From Bartonella senegalensis OS02 (lineage in GTDB: Bacteria; Pseudomonadota; Alphaproteobacteria; Rhizobiales; Rhizobiaceae): a stretch of DNA of 57,318 nt. Of the stretch, positions 20,631 to 31,026 are shown piece after piece (within the stretch, counting starts at the first letter, position 1; the number at the start of each line of letters is the position of its first letter). Location: positions 70,128 through 127,445 of the forward strand of contig NZ_HE997540.1 in NCBI RefSeq assembly GCF_000312545.1, read 5' to 3'. Below the pieces are notes generated by a model, which saw only the letters and a program-made list of their open reading frames with translations, was not told the DNA's origin and did not search any database. The position numbers and the translations under genes were made by a program.

Positions 20631-21098
20631 ATGCGGTTAACAAAACAGACAAATTATGCCTTCCGGATTCTCATGTATTGTGCAGATAATCAGGAATCTC
20701 TAAGCCGTATCCCAGAAATTGCCAAAGCATATGCTGTTTCTGAACCTTTTTTATTTAAAATTCTTCAACCCCTTGTTGAAGCAGGTTTTTTAAAAACAGT
20801 ACGAGGACGTAATGGTGGCGTTAAATTAGCTAAATCTGCAGCAGAGATTTCGGTGGCTGATGTCGTAAAAGTAACAGAAGATAACTTTTCCATGGCAGAA
20901 TGTTTTGATACTGCAAAATCTAACTGCCCATTGATCGATTTTTGTGGCTTAAATACCGCACTTCAAAGAGCATTAAATGCTTTTTTTGATGTATTATCTG
21001 TAATATCTCTTGCTGATCTGCAACGCCCCTCTTTTCGAAATCAATTAAAGATTGATAATCGTGAAATATTCAACTCAAATCATACAAAAGGCAACTGA
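20631..21098 (+). CDS. rirA: Rrf2-family iron-responsive regulator RirA
   Basis: Iron-sulfur transcription factor that represses iron-uptake genes in Rhizobiales when iron is sufficient. The 155-aa protein opens with MRLTKQTNYAFRILMYCA and the winged-helix region YAVSEPFLFKILQPLVEAGFLKTVRGRNGGVKLAKSA, followed by the cluster-binding cysteines in MAECFDTAKSNCPLIDFCGLN. The spacing and the MRLTKQTNYA start are characteristic of RirA rather than NsrR or IscR. It is divergent from ntrY and followed closely by ispDF. In alphaproteobacteria RirA often replaces Fur as the main iron regulator. Confidence 0.92.
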   Translation: MRLTKQTNYAFRILMYCADNQESLSRIPEIAKAYAVSEPFLFKILQPLVEAGFLKTVRGRNGGVKLAKSAAEISVADVVKVTEDNFSMAECFDTAKSNCPLIDFCGLNTALQRALNAFFDVLSVISLADLQRPSFRNQLKIDNREIFNSNHTKGN

Positions 21099-21121
21099 GT
21101 AACACATAAGGAAAATCAATC

Positions 21122-22315
21122 ATTTCTATTGCAGCAATTATATTAGCCGCTGGACGCGGTAAAAGAGCAGGGTCGCTCCTAGAAAAACCAAAACAATACC
21201 GACTTTTAGGACAAGAGCCGGTTATTTGCCATACTGTGCGTTGTTTTTGCCAGAATCCAGCCATCACAACGATTATCCTCGTTATTCATCCAGAGGACCA
21301 CCAAATCTGTGAACAGACCCTTACCGATTTTAAAGAACGGCTTATCATTGTTGAAGGAGGCAACACACGCCAAATATCTACCTTACGTGGGCTTCAGGCA
21401 CTTAAAAAGTTTAAGCCTAAATATGTGCATATTCATGATGGTGTACGCCCCTTTATCGAAAACAAGCTCCTCGAGCAAATCCATATCACCATCAACCCTC
21501 AAGAAGGCGTTCTCCCCATTCTCGCCATCTCTGATACTCTCAAACGTGTCAATAGCGCTCACTATGTTTTAGAAACAATTCCACGCGCAGATCTTTATAG
21601 TGCACAAACTCCACAGTGTTTTCCTTTTGAACGTATCTTAGCGGCCCATGAAAAAGCAAACCAAGCTTGCAAAAAAGAATTCACCGATGATTCTGCAATT
21701 GCGGAATGGTTTGGTATTCCTATGCGTACCATTCCTGGAGACCCTCACAACATAAAAATCACATGGCACGAAGATTTTGATACTGCACATTTATACCTTC
21801 AGAAAAAAATGCAAATATTTCCTGATATCCGCACCGGCAATGGTTACGATGTTCATTCTTTCGAAGAAGGAACTTCTCTTATATTATGTGGCATAAAAGT
21901 TCCTTTTCATAAAAAATTAAATGGACACTCTGATGCTGATGTCGCTCTTCATGCACTCACAGATGCCCTTCTTGCTACCCGAGGAGCGGGAGATATTGGC
22001 ACACATTTTCCACCCTCTGATCCTCAATGGAAAAATGCATCTTCAGAAATTTTTCTCCTTCATGCTCTGGATATTGTTAAACAAGCAGGTGGTCGTATCG
22101 CCAATGTTGATATCACACTGATCGCTGAAGACCCTAAAATCGGCCCCTATCGCCATGCAATGATAGAAAATCTTATGAATATACTCACACTTTCACCCGA
22201 TCGAATCTCCATAAAAGCCACAACAAATGAAAAGCTTGGATTTATTGGTCGTGGCGAAGGGATTGCAGCTTTTGCAACGGCGAGTGTCCTTTACCCAGGA
22301 GAAATTCTCTCATGA
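21122..22315 (+). CDS. ispDF: Bifunctional IspD/IspF isoprenoid enzyme, non-ATG start
   Basis: Fusion of 2-C-methyl-D-erythritol 4-phosphate cytidylyltransferase (IspD) and MECDP synthase (IspF), steps 3 and 5 of the MEP pathway. The IspD part has the CTP-binding loop [18 protein letters not shown] at its start and HDGVRPFI. IspF has the metal motif [24 protein letters not shown] and [17 protein letters not shown]. No ATG, GTG or TTG lies between the upstream in-frame stop TAA (21107-21109) and GTG 21236, which is too late because the CTP loop precedes it. The candidates are ATT 21122 or ATC 21119, 9 and 6 nt after an AAGGA ribosome site at 21108-21112. The 3' end overlaps pncC by 4 bp. Confidence 0.9.
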   Translation: MSIAAIILAAGRGKRAGSLLEKPKQYRLLGQEPVICHTVRCFCQNPAITTIILVIHPEDHQICEQTLTDFKERLIIVEGGNTRQISTLRGLQALKKFKPKYVHIHDGVRPFIENKLLEQIHITINPQEGVLPILAISDTLKRVNSAHYVLETIPRADLYSAQTPQCFPFERILAAHEKANQACKKEFTDDSAIAEWFGIPMRTIPGDPHNIKITWHEDFDTAHLYLQKKMQIFPDIRTGNGYDVHSFEEGTSLILCGIKVPFHKKLNGHSDADVALHALTDALLATRGAGDIGTHFPPSDPQWKNASSEIFLLHALDIVKQAGGRIANVDITLIAEDPKIGPYRHAMIENLMNILTLSPDRISIKATTNEKLGFIGRGEGIAAFATASVLYPGEILS

Positions 22316-22800
22316 CATATTTTTGCGAAAAACAGGCACGCGAAGTCCTTACAGCTTGTCGCCAAAAAGGTTTACGTTTAGCAACTGTCGAGTCTTGCTC
22401 AGGGGGCCTCATTGCTGCAAATCTTACCAATATTGCAGGATCATCCGATGTGCTCGATTGTGGATTTGTTGTTTACTCAAATGAAGCTAAAATGCGCCTT
22501 GTCGGTGTACGTGCTGAACTTATAAATACCCATGGTGCCGTTTCAAAAGAAGTTGTGCTTGCAATGGCCGAAGGCGGATTAAAATATTCACAAGCTGAAA
22601 TTGCAATCGCTGTAACAGGAATTGCAGGACCAGAAGGAGCGTGTGTCAATAAACCGGTAGGACTTGTGCATTTCGCAGTTGCTTACAAAAACCATAAAAC
22701 TCTACATAAAGAAATGCGCTTTGACAAGCTTGAGCGCAAGGCTATCCGTCATGCAACCGTTGAAAATGCTTTGAAAATGATCTTGGAATCTCTGCAATGA
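22312..22800 (+). CDS. pncC: CinA-family nicotinamide-nucleotide amidohydrolase (C-terminal domain type)
   Basis: Stand-alone CinA C-terminal domain, which deamidates nicotinamide mononucleotide to nicotinate mononucleotide in pyridine-nucleotide recycling. The 162 residues include the signature [33 protein letters not shown] and [12 protein letters not shown]. The ATG overlaps the ispDF stop (ATGA), so the two genes are translationally coupled. The N-terminal MoCF-like domain of full CinA is absent, as is usual for this family in alphaproteobacteria. Confidence 0.92.
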   Translation: MTYFCEKQAREVLTACRQKGLRLATVESCSGGLIAANLTNIAGSSDVLDCGFVVYSNEAKMRLVGVRAELINTHGAVSKEVVLAMAEGGLKYSQAEIAIAVTGIAGPEGACVNKPVGLVHFAVAYKNHKTLHKEMRFDKLERKAIRHATVENALKMILESLQ

Positions 22801-22888
22801 CATTCTTTCCATCTGATTTCCATATGACACAACACTCCCATCATGGTCCATGACATTATAATAAGTATCATAAATTCAACTGAATAAA

Positions 22889-23350
22889 TTATGTTACCGG
22901 AGTACCATAAACCCTATGAGCACGTCTTTCAAAAGCATCGGTAAATTTATGAAAAGCAACATCAAACATTGAGCCCATTATCAGCCCAAGCATTTTGTTT
23001 TTAAATTCATAATCAATGAAAAATTCTATATTACAAATGTCGCTCTTCTCAGTATGATAAAAGGCCCAACGATTTTCAAGATATTTAAATGGACCATCAA
23101 TATATCGAACCTCTATGATTTTTTCCTTTGGCCGAAGAAAGACTTGGGTTGTGAAAGTTTCTCGGATCAGTTTATAGCCAACTGTCATATCAGCAAGAAG
23201 TAATGTCTTTCCCTCACATTCCTTGCGAGAACGGATTATCAAAGCTTCACACATCGGTAAGAATTCCGGATAGCATTCAATATCTGCAACAAGATCAAAC
23301 ATTTCACGAGCACTATGGGCAATTTGCTGATGTGTTGTAAAAGTTGGCAT
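22889..23350 (-). CDS. COQ10/RatA-family START-domain protein, coenzyme Q-binding
   Basis: A 153-aa START/polyketide-cyclase-like protein (FTTHQQIAHSAREMFDLVADIECYPEFLPMCEAL; IEVRYIDGPFKYLENRWAF; IDYEFKNKMLGLIMG). The mitochondrial homologue Coq10 binds ubiquinone and is needed for its efficient use in respiration. E. coli RatA belongs to the same family and is sometimes described as a toxin that blocks ribosome association. With lipA and pdh upstream, a quinone chaperone role is the better guess. It starts 2 bp after the lipA stop, so the genes are co-transcribed. Confidence 0.85.
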   Translation of the reverse strand: MPTFTTHQQIAHSAREMFDLVADIECYPEFLPMCEALIIRSRKECEGKTLLLADMTVGYKLIRETFTTQVFLRPKEKIIEVRYIDGPFKYLENRWAFYHTEKSDICNIEFFIDYEFKNKMLGLIMGSMFDVAFHKFTDAFERRAHRVYGTPVT

Positions 23351-23352
23351 AA

Positions 23353-24315
23353 CTATCTCTGTAAAGCAAATTTTTCATCACGTGCTTTTTGCAAAATTGC
23401 AAAATCATCGCCTGCATGATGCGATGAACGCGTCAGAGGATTGGAAGCCATGTGTAAAAAACCTTTCACTTTACCAATTTTGGCAAAAGACTCAAATTCT
23501 TCAGGTGTTACAAAACGAATAACTGGATGATGCTTTCGAGTAGGCTGCAAATACTGCCCAATTGTCATAAAGTCAACATCAGCGGAGCGCAAATCATCCA
23601 TCAATTGGAGAATTTCATTTCTTTCTTCTCCAAGACCAACCATAATCCCTGATTTTGTAAAGATTGTCGGGTCAAGTTCTTTAACACGTTGTAAGAGACG
23701 AATCGAATGAAAATAACGGGCTCCTGGACGAACTTTTAAATATTTAGAAGGAACTGTTTCTAAATTATGATTAAAAACATCAGGTTTAGCAGCAACAACA
23801 ATTTCTAAAGCTCCATCCTTATGGCGAAAATCAGGTGTGAGAACTTCAATTGTTGTTTTAGGAGCTTTTTGACGAATCGCATAAATAACTTTCGCAAAAT
23901 GTTTAGCACCACCATCAGGAAGGTCATCACGATCAACTGAGGTAATAACAACATGTTTTAATTCCATCCGTGCAACAGCATCTGCAACACGTTCTGGCTC
24001 GTTCTCATCAACAGCGAGTGGAATGCCTGTTGCAACATTGCAAAATGCACATGCCCGCGTACATATTTCACCCAAAATCATAAAGCTGGCATGACGCTGG
24101 CTCCAACATTCACCAATATTGGGGCAACCTGCTTCTTCACATACGGTTACTAATTTATGAGCACGGACAATACCATGCGTTTCCTTATAGACCTGTGATG
24201 TTGGTGCTTTTACACGAATCCAATCCGGTTTTTTTTGAACGCTTGTATCAGGACGATGCGCCTTTTCAGGATGACGCAAACGTCTATTTGTAACTCTATC
24301 AACAACCGTAACCAT
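23353..24315 (-). CDS. lipA: Lipoyl synthase
   Basis: Radical-SAM enzyme that inserts two sulfurs into the octanoyl group on lipoyl domains, such as those of PdhB and PdhC encoded just upstream. The 320 residues contain both clusters: auxiliary [12 protein letters not shown] and radical-[13 protein letters not shown]. Further motifs are [14 protein letters not shown] and [19 protein letters not shown], with the C-terminal serine ligand in [15 protein letters not shown]. It follows lpd by 72 bp. The location directly after the pdh genes is standard in alphaproteobacteria. Confidence 0.97.
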   Translation of the reverse strand: MVTVVDRVTNRRLRHPEKAHRPDTSVQKKPDWIRVKAPTSQVYKETHGIVRAHKLVTVCEEAGCPNIGECWSQRHASFMILGEICTRACAFCNVATGIPLAVDENEPERVADAVARMELKHVVITSVDRDDLPDGGAKHFAKVIYAIRQKAPKTTIEVLTPDFRHKDGALEIVVAAKPDVFNHNLETVPSKYLKVRPGARYFHSIRLLQRVKELDPTIFTKSGIMVGLGEERNEILQLMDDLRSADVDFMTIGQYLQPTRKHHPVIRFVTPEEFESFAKIGKVKGFLHMASNPLTRSSHHAGDDFAILQKARDEKFALQR

Positions 24316-24387
24316 TTAAGCCTTTGCCTTATCAATATGGAATGCCAATAAAAAATGAAACACAAAATTTTTCAGACAATCCAGTCA

Positions 24388-25848
24388 TCAAGCATTTAAA
24401 ACTTGACCATAAGCATCCAACACACTCTCTTTCATCATTTCCGATAATGTTGGATGTGGAAAGACAGTATGCATCAATTCCTCTTCGGTTGTTTCAAGAT
24501 TCATAGCAATAACAAAACCTTGAATCAATTCTGTTACCTCTGCCCCCACCATATGCGCCCCAAGAAGCTGTCCTGTTTTTTTATCAAAAATAGTTTTTAC
24601 TAATCCCTGATCTTCACCCAAAGCAATCGCTTTGCCATTCGCAGAAAAGGAATAACGACCAACACGTATATCATAGCCTGCTTCTTTTGCCGCCGCTTCT
24701 GAAAGCCCTACAGAGGCAACTTGCGGTGTACAATATGTACAACCTGGAATTTTCCTTTTATCAAGCGGATGAATATTCTCCAATCCTGCAAGACGTTCAA
24801 TGCATATGACACCTTCTTCTTCCGCTTTATGTGCTAACATAGGAGGACCAGCGACATCACCAATAGCGTAAATACCCTCTACACCTGTCCAACTCCACTC
24901 ATCCGTAACAATGCACCCACGATCGGTTTTGATGCCCAAGGCTTCTAATCCAAGATTTTCAATATTACCCTGAACCCCAACAGCTGAAATCAGCCGATCC
25001 GCTGTTATTGTTTCTGTTTTCCCGTTAACATCAAGAGATGCAGTAACGGAATCGGAAGCTTTTTTAACCTTTGTCACTTTTGCCTGGCTAAGAATGCGAA
25101 TGCCTTTTTTCTCTAACTGTTTACGAGCAAATTTTGAAATCTCAATATCCTCAGCTGGCATGATGTGAGGCATCATTTCAACAACAGTGACCTCTGCCCC
25201 CATATCATGATAAAAAGAAGCAAATTCAATGCCAATGGCCCCAGATCCCATGACCAAAAGTGATTTCGGCATGGCATGGGGAATCATAGCTTCAAAATAC
25301 GTCCAAATGAACTTCCCATCTGGCTCAATACCAGGAAGGATACGAGGACGTGCACCCGTTGCAATAATGACGTGCTTTGCTTGATAAGTCCCTTCTCCCA
25401 ATGTGCCTTTTGGTACTGGATTTTGCGGTTGCATAATCGGTTTTGAAGATGACGAAACTCTAATTTCTAAAAGCTGGCTCCCCTGCTCTTTCTTGGTAAG
25501 CTTTGCTTCGCCCCAAATAATATCGATTTTGTTTTTTTTCATCAAAAAACCAACACCAGCATTTAAACGTGCCGAAACTGCGCGCGAACGTGCCACAACA
25601 TCTTTGATATTGGCTTCAATTGAACCGTTAAGCTTTAAACCGTAATCCTTCAAACGTTCAGAAAAATGCTTTATTTCCGCTGAACGTAAAAGTGCCTTTG
25701 TTGGAATACAACCCCAATTTAAGCAAATCCCTCCTAAATGTTCACGTTCAACAATCGCAGTCTTGAAGCCGCATTGCGCCGCACGAATTGCGGTTACATA
25801 TCCGCCAGGACCCGATCCAATCACAATTACATCATAAAGATTCGCCAC
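24388..25848 (-). CDS. lpdA: Dihydrolipoyl dehydrogenase (E3)
   Basis: FAD enzyme that reoxidises lipoamide on the pyruvate dehydrogenase complex. FAD-binding GSGPGGYVTAIRAAQ, redox-active cysteines in CLNWGCIPTKALL, NAD-binding MGSGAIGIEFASFY and the C-terminal active-site HMVGAEVTELIQGF ... HPHPTLSE-like HTVFPHPTLSEMM are all present. An upstream ATG (25872) adds eight residues, but GTG 25848 sits 6 nt behind a GGAGGG ribosome site and yields the family-typical start (M)ANLYDVIVIGSGPGG. About 486 aa. It follows pdhC in the same cluster. Confidence 0.95.
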   Translation of the reverse strand: MANLYDVIVIGSGPGGYVTAIRAAQCGFKTAIVEREHLGGICLNWGCIPTKALLRSAEIKHFSERLKDYGLKLNGSIEANIKDVVARSRAVSARLNAGVGFLMKKNKIDIIWGEAKLTKKEQGSQLLEIRVSSSSKPIMQPQNPVPKGTLGEGTYQAKHVIIATGARPRILPGIEPDGKFIWTYFEAMIPHAMPKSLLVMGSGAIGIEFASFYHDMGAEVTVVEMMPHIMPAEDIEISKFARKQLEKKGIRILSQAKVTKVKKASDSVTASLDVNGKTETITADRLISAVGVQGNIENLGLEALGIKTDRGCIVTDEWSWTGVEGIYAIGDVAGPPMLAHKAEEEGVICIERLAGLENIHPLDKRKIPGCTYCTPQVASVGLSEAAAKEAGYDIRVGRYSFSANGKAIALGEDQGLVKTIFDKKTGQLLGAHMVGAEVTELIQGFVIAMNLETTEEELMHTVFPHPTLSEMMKESVLDAYGQVLNA

Positions 25849-26073
25849 AGTAATCCCTCCATGGATATACACAAAAATGGATACGCATTCTTTGCGCTTA
25901 AGACCAAAAAATATGACAGAATTTTCTGGTGACTTTCATTCGACGCTTCATATAAGTGCCTTTACTAAATCAGAAGCAGCAATAACATAGCCCTTCAAAC
26001 TCTTTAAATCCGCTTTTACCATATTAAACTCACCATACTCACACACACTTTACGTGAAGCATTTTTAAACAGC

Positions 26074-27399
26074 TCAAATGAGCATTGCTATTGGATTTTC
26101 AATCATCTTCTTAAAAGTCCGTGCAAGCTCTGCTGCTAGTGCACCATCAACAGCACGATGATCAGCGGAAAGTGTAACCGACATAACTGTCGCAACTGCT
26201 AATGTACCATTTTTAACAACAGCACGTTGCTCACCTGCACCAATAGCAAAAATCGTCGCATGCGGTGGATTAAGAATAGCAGAAAAACTTTTTACACCAT
26301 ACATCCCCATATTCGATACAGCTGTCGTTCCCCCCTGATACTCTTCCATTTTTAATTTGCGCTCACGTGCACGCTTTGCAAAATCCTTCATCTCATTAGA
26401 AATAATCGATAAAGATTTCTCCTCTGCATGGCGAACAATTGGTGTAATTAATCCATTCTCAACAGAAACAGCTACTCCAACATCACAGTGTTTGTGATGA
26501 AGTATTCCACCCTCAAGCCAAGAAACATTCGCATCAGGAACAGCCTGCAAAGAAAGTGCTACAGCTTTAATAATCATATCGTTAACGGAAAGCTTATAAG
26601 CAGGCTTAGAACCTTCTTGCATTTTCATTACTGGTGCAGCAGCATTCAATTGCGTACGTAACTGTAATAACGCATCAAGTTCACAATCAAGTGTTACATA
26701 GAAATGTGGCACTCTCTGCTTAGATTCCACCAAACGTTTGGCGATTGTTTTACGCATATTATTATGGGGCGTGAATGTATATTCATCCTCTTTAAAGAGT
26801 TGCAGTATATGTTTGTCAGAAGTACCTGCACCTGCCAGCTGTTCAATTTGTGAAGAACAAGAAGCCGTTAAAACACCACCTTTCATGAACTTTTCTACAT
26901 CTCGCTTGATAATACGCCCATGAGGACCACTTCCAGAAAGACGTGATAAATCAAGACCAGCTTGAGCTGCTAATCGCCGCGCTAAGGGAGAAGCAAAAAG
27001 ACGTATTTTCTCTTTCCCTTGCTGCATTAATTGCTGAACTGATGAGACAGGAGAGATCTGTGCTATCTTTGAATCTCTCTGTTTTGCATCTTCTGATTCT
27101 TTCATTGCAGAAGAAGAGGTTTCCTCTGCAACCTTTGCCACTTCAGCTAAATCTTCTCCTTCTTCTGCTAAAACAACAATTAAACTGTTCACTTTAACGC
27201 CTTGCGTTCCAGCAGGAACAACAATCTTAGCAACAGTTCCTTCATCAACGGCCTCTACTTCCATTGTTGCTTTATCGGTCTCAATTTCAGCAATTATATC
27301 ACCAGAAGAAACTTTATCCCCCTCCTTGATATTCCATTTTGACAAGTTGCCTTCTTCCATTGTTGGGGAAAGCGCAGGCATTGTAATCTTAATGGGCAT
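26074..27399 (-). CDS. pdhC: Pyruvate dehydrogenase complex E2, dihydrolipoamide acetyltransferase
   Basis: Core of the pyruvate dehydrogenase complex. One N-terminal lipoyl domain ([20 protein letters not shown], lipoylated lysine in EIETDKATMEVEA), a linker, a peripheral-subunit-binding domain (ASPLARRLAAQAGLDLSRLSGSGPHGRIIKRDVE) and the catalytic domain with the acyltransferase histidine in SADHRAVDGALAAE. Length 441 aa. It starts 15 bp after pdhB. A single lipoyl domain on E2 together with one on E1-beta is the alphaproteobacterial layout. Confidence 0.96.
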   Translation of the reverse strand: MPIKITMPALSPTMEEGNLSKWNIKEGDKVSSGDIIAEIETDKATMEVEAVDEGTVAKIVVPAGTQGVKVNSLIVVLAEEGEDLAEVAKVAEETSSSAMKESEDAKQRDSKIAQISPVSSVQQLMQQGKEKIRLFASPLARRLAAQAGLDLSRLSGSGPHGRIIKRDVEKFMKGGVLTASCSSQIEQLAGAGTSDKHILQLFKEDEYTFTPHNNMRKTIAKRLVESKQRVPHFYVTLDCELDALLQLRTQLNAAAPVMKMQEGSKPAYKLSVNDMIIKAVALSLQAVPDANVSWLEGGILHHKHCDVGVAVSVENGLITPIVRHAEEKSLSIISNEMKDFAKRARERKLKMEEYQGGTTAVSNMGMYGVKSFSAILNPPHATIFAIGAGEQRAVVKNGTLAVATVMSVTLSADHRAVDGALAAELARTFKKMIENPIAMLI

Positions 27400-27413
27400 A
27401 GTGCTTTCCTCCC

Positions 27414-28787
27414 TTATGCGTTATACGTCACAGCCTTAACGGCTTCAACAATTTCAGCGGTATTAGGCAAAGCCAATTTTTCAAGATTTGCAGCATAAGG
27501 CATCGGAACGTCTTTTCCAGCAATTGTAGCAACTGGTGCATCAAGATAATCAAAAGCCTGCTGCATAACACGCGTTGCTATTTCAGTGCCAACAGATGAC
27601 TGCGGATATCCCTCTTCAATTGTTACCAAACGACCTGTTTTTTTAACTGAAGAAATAATTGTTGGAAGATCCATCGGACGAATGGTCCGTAAATCAATCA
27701 ATTCAACATCAATATCCAATTTTTCAATTTCAGGCAATGCTTGAACTGCATAATGCATACCAATCCCACACGCAACGATCGTCACATCTTGTCCAGATTT
27801 ATGAATACGCGCTTTTCCAATAGGTAAAACAAAATCATCTATTTGTGGAACATCAAATTGATGACCATATAAAATCTCATTTTCAAGGAAAATAACGGGA
27901 TTGTCATCACGAATAGCAGCTTTTAGCAAACCTTTTGCATCGGCAGCACTGTAAGGCATAACAACTTTAAGACCTGGAACATGACTATACCAAGCAGCAT
28001 AACATTGAGAATGCTGAGCACCAACACGTGCAGCAGCCCCATTGGGACCTCGAAAAACCATAGGAGCTGTCATTTGCCCACCAGACATATAACGAGTTTT
28101 CGCTGCAGAATTAATAATCTGGTCAATTGCCTGCATAGCAAAATTAAATGTCATAAACTCGACAATAGGCCGCAGCCCTCCAAAAGCAGCACCAACAGCC
28201 AACCCTGCAAAACCATGTTCTGTAATTGGTGTATCAATAACTCGGCGTGCACCAAATTCTTCCAATAAACCTTGGCTAACCTTATAAGCACCTTGATATT
28301 GCGCGACTTCTTCCCCCATGAGGAAAACCATTTCATCACGCCGCATCTCTTCAGCCATAGCCTGATTGAGTGCTTCACGTACCGTCATCGTAACCATTTG
28401 TGTGCCCGCTGGAATATCAAAATCAGGAGGAGTAGTCATAATAGGATGCTGTGGCACTGATGAAGAAAAAGAATAAGACGCGCTCCCATTCTTTTGATGC
28501 GTATTTACAGAATCTGCAGTCTGTGAAATATCCTCAACAGTTTCACCTTCTTCCAACAAGACCGCAATAACGGTGTTAACCTTCACCCCTTCAGAACCTT
28601 CAAGCACACAAATTCTCCCAAGAGTACCTTCATCGACAGCCTCTACTTCCATCACTGCTTTATCTGTCTCAATTTCAGCAATAATGTCACCAGAACTCAC
28701 TTTATCGCCTTCTTTCTTGAGCCATTTAGATAATTTACCTTCTTCCATCGTTGGTGAAAGCGCTGGCATCAAAATATCAATAGACAT
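27414..28787 (-). CDS. pdhB: Pyruvate dehydrogenase E1 beta subunit with N-terminal lipoyl domain
   Basis: Beta subunit of the thiamine-dependent E1 enzyme. The first ~80 residues are a lipoyl domain ([18 protein letters not shown], lysine in [13 protein letters not shown]) nearly repeating that of PdhC, followed by a linker and the E1-beta catalytic fold ([48 protein letters not shown]-type [31 protein letters not shown]). The lipoyl domain on E1-beta, rare elsewhere, is characteristic of Rhizobiales and relatives. It lies 16 bp after pdhA. Confidence 0.96.
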   Translation of the reverse strand: MSIDILMPALSPTMEEGKLSKWLKKEGDKVSSGDIIAEIETDKAVMEVEAVDEGTLGRICVLEGSEGVKVNTVIAVLLEEGETVEDISQTADSVNTHQKNGSASYSFSSSVPQHPIMTTPPDFDIPAGTQMVTMTVREALNQAMAEEMRRDEMVFLMGEEVAQYQGAYKVSQGLLEEFGARRVIDTPITEHGFAGLAVGAAFGGLRPIVEFMTFNFAMQAIDQIINSAAKTRYMSGGQMTAPMVFRGPNGAAARVGAQHSQCYAAWYSHVPGLKVVMPYSAADAKGLLKAAIRDDNPVIFLENEILYGHQFDVPQIDDFVLPIGKARIHKSGQDVTIVACGIGMHYAVQALPEIEKLDIDVELIDLRTIRPMDLPTIISSVKKTGRLVTIEEGYPQSSVGTEIATRVMQQAFDYLDAPVATIAGKDVPMPYAANLEKLALPNTAEIVEAVKAVTYNA

Positions 28788-28803
28788 ACTCGCTTCCCTC
28801 GCA

Positions 28804-29844
28804 TCAAACTAAAACATCAGTATAAAGCTCAGAAGCATCTGGCTCTTGATCACTTTGCGCAAAATCTGCCGCATCCGCGACAATCGCACGCACCTCTTTA
28901 TCAATAGATTTTAAATCGTCTTCGCTTGCAAAACCTTGTTTAAGAATTCGATTTTTTACCTGATCAATCGGATCCTGCTCCTCTTTTATTTTTTGGACTT
29001 CTTCCTTTGAGCGATATTTTGCTGGATCAGACATGGAGTGACCACGATAGCGATAGGTCTGCATATCAAGAAGAAGCGGTCCTTTCCCTGAACGTGCCCA
29101 AGTAATTGCTTCATCCGCAGCTCCTTTTACTGCTCGAACATCCATACCATTAACAACAATACCTGGAATTTCAAAGGAAAGACCACGACGAGAAAAATCC
29201 GTTTCTGCCGATGCACGGGCAACTGATGTCCCCATAGCGTACTGATTATTTTCAATAATATAGACAACGGGAAGCTTCCATAGAGAAGCCATGTTAAAAC
29301 TTTCGTAAACTTGCCCCTGATTGGCAGCACCATCACCAAAATATACCAATGTTACGTTATCTTTACCAAGGTACTGATTCGAAAATGCCAAACCAGAGCC
29401 AATCGGAACCTGTGCACCAACAATGCCATGTCCGCCATAAAAATTCTTTTCTTTAGAAAACATATGCATCGATCCCCCTTTCCCCTTGGAAAATCCGCCT
29501 TGACGCCCTGTTAATTCTGCCATTACACCACGAGGGCTCATCCCAACCGCCAACATATGTCCATGATCCCGGTAAGATGTTATAACCTGATCACCTTCTT
29601 TGGCTGCCTTTAGCGTTCCAACAACAACAGCTTCCTGCCCAATATAGAGATGACAAAATCCACCAATAAGCCCCATACCATAAAGTTGCCCTGCCTTTTC
29701 TTCAAAACGGCGAATTAAAAGCATCTCACGGTAAGCATCCATTTCCTCTTCTTTTGTAAAACTGGCTATTTGTGCTTTCTTTGTGGTGTTTGATAATGCA
29801 TTATGCCCCACCAACGCAGAATTTTTTTTAGATCGTTCTGCCAT
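28804..29844 (-). CDS. pdhA: Pyruvate dehydrogenase E1 alpha subunit
   Basis: Thiamine diphosphate-binding alpha subunit, which decarboxylates pyruvate. Features in 346 residues: [18 protein letters not shown], the TPP-binding motif [31 protein letters not shown], and the phosphorylation-loop region [15 protein letters not shown]. It opens the pdhA-pdhB-pdhC-lpd-lipA series, which is preceded by ftsB on the same strand with a 129-bp gap. The N-terminal ~25 residues are variable. Confidence 0.96.
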   Translation of the reverse strand: MAERSKKNSALVGHNALSNTTKKAQIASFTKEEEMDAYREMLLIRRFEEKAGQLYGMGLIGGFCHLYIGQEAVVVGTLKAAKEGDQVITSYRDHGHMLAVGMSPRGVMAELTGRQGGFSKGKGGSMHMFSKEKNFYGGHGIVGAQVPIGSGLAFSNQYLGKDNVTLVYFGDGAANQGQVYESFNMASLWKLPVVYIIENNQYAMGTSVARASAETDFSRRGLSFEIPGIVVNGMDVRAVKGAADEAITWARSGKGPLLLDMQTYRYRGHSMSDPAKYRSKEEVQKIKEEQDPIDQVKNRILKQGFASEDDLKSIDKEVRAIVADAADFAQSDQEPDASELYTDVLV

Positions 29845-29973
29845 ATTAAACTCCCTTTTATGATTATTTAGGAATAACCTTTACGAACAAAAGTTACAAG
29901 CATTATCAATCAAGCTTAAATAATATCACGGGGAATTGTTTGAAAATATTGTTTGAAATTAGGTGATTTTTCA

Positions 29974-30303
29974 TTAACTCTTCATATCATTTAAAGGAGT
30001 TAAAATCGTCAATTCATTCGGCTTAGAAAAGTCTAAATTTTTCCTCACATACTCATCCAGCATGTCCTTTTCAATATGCCCATTGCGTAAAAGAGAAATA
30101 CGCTTTTCAATGAGCATCCGCTCAGCTTCTAATTTCTGAAGTTCCTCTTCTAATGCAAAAATATGTTGATTCACTTCACTGCGTGAATACAATCCATACT
30201 CACCATGATAAATGTGATAACTGAAATAACTTAACACTCCTACCGTCATCAGTGGGAGCACAAAGCGTATTTTGATTGATCTGCGTTTCTGCTTTGTCCA
30301 CAT
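29974..30303 (-). CDS. ftsB: FtsB/DivIC-family septum formation initiator
   Basis: A 109-aa bitopic membrane protein with a short basic cytoplasmic N-terminus (MWTKQKRRSIKIRF), one TM helix (VLPLMTVGVLSYFSYHIYHG), and a coiled-coil (VNQHIFALEEELQKLEAERMLIEKRISLLRNG). These are features of FtsB/DivIC, which bridges FtsL and FtsQ in the divisome. In alphaproteobacteria a septum formation initiator gene sits between eno and pdhA, as here. A decayed second copy of its middle portion lies at 30943-31026, so the gene was part of a tandem duplication. Confidence 0.88.
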   Translation of the reverse strand: MWTKQKRRSIKIRFVLPLMTVGVLSYFSYHIYHGEYGLYSRSEVNQHIFALEEELQKLEAERMLIEKRISLLRNGHIEKDMLDEYVRKNLDFSKPNELTILTPLNDMKS

Positions 30304-30475
30304 AAAATAATAGCACAGTCTTTACAGCATAATCCTCTTAATATTTGACCCCACTCTGCATTATTTTGATTAATACCTCATTACCAAATGTATACATGTA
30401 CACATTTATTACTGTATGTGAGTATCCTCCGATACTATATCATATTACCCACTTCATATTACAGCACATAAGCCT

Positions 30476-30885
30476 CTACCAATTTGTAATTTGGTACCCA
30501 TCTTCGTCAGTAAATTTGCCAGCTATAATAACTATAAAATCAATAATTATCCAAATCACAGACACAAATGTCCCTACAAATGAGAAAGTCAGAATAAGCA
30601 TTAAAAAACCAGACCCAATTTTGCCAACCATAAAGCGGTGGGCACCAACCATCCAAAAAACCAACAAACAAGTGCTAATACCAATTTTGATTGTTTTGAC
30701 TGTTGTTGACTCAAGAGAGGGAAAACAGATTTAATGACATCACCCTCACACACAAAATCAACGGTATCACTGACTCTTGGTGGATTTTTTCCTAACCAAT
30801 CCCAAGTCACAAATTGATAGCGCTTACCATCCTCACCAGCAACGAGATAAGCCCCTCGATCCTGACTAATAATCTCACCTTTCAT
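30476..30885 (-). pseudogene. TM2-domain membrane protein, copy A, frameshifted in a T6 run
   Basis: Two overlapping frames make up one protein parallel to the intact TM2 gene at 31287-31694. The first frame encodes MKGEIISQDRGAYLVAGEDGKRYQF and QLD-like FVCEGDVIKSVFPLL. The second gives VGAHRFMVGKIGSGFLMLIL and FIVIIAGKFTD. The break is at T6 (complement of 30655-30660): one added T yields CWFFWMVGAHRFMVGK, aligned with CWFTGVFGVHRFMVGK of copy B, and a 136-aa protein. TM2 domains are two-helix membrane modules of unknown function. The intact copy next door may have made this copy dispensable. Confidence 0.75.
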
Positions 30886-30942
30886 TTTTACTACCTCTGA
30901 AATTGCTACTCATGTGTTATTCACAAGAAGCTGTCCTTCTTA

Positions 30943-31026
30943 TTTGATAAGTTGGTGAATTTGACTGTGTGAATACAAACTGTATTCACCAGAATAAATG
31001 AATAATGAAAATAGCTTAAAATCCCC
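30943..31026 (-). pseudogene. Decayed duplicate fragment of ftsB
   Basis: Read on the minus strand from 31026, this stretch encodes GDFKLFSLFIYSGEYSLYSH, which aligns with GVLSYFSYHIYHGEYGLYSR in the intact ftsB, then continues SQIHQLIK against SEVNQHIF before a stop codon. Homology extends into the non-coding upstream flank: the sequence CACAGTCTTT occurs at 30314 upstream of ftsB and at 31114 upstream of this fragment, an offset of 800 bp. No start codon or complete frame remains. Confidence 0.75.

Noticed and set aside
21236-22315. GTG 21236 as the start of ispDF
   Set aside because: It would remove the essential CTP-binding loop that is clearly encoded upstream in the same frame.
26943-27197. 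Leucine-rich 84-codon plus-strand frame
   Set aside because: Antisense to the pdhC linker; the leucine richness comes from complementing Glu/Ala/Lys codons.
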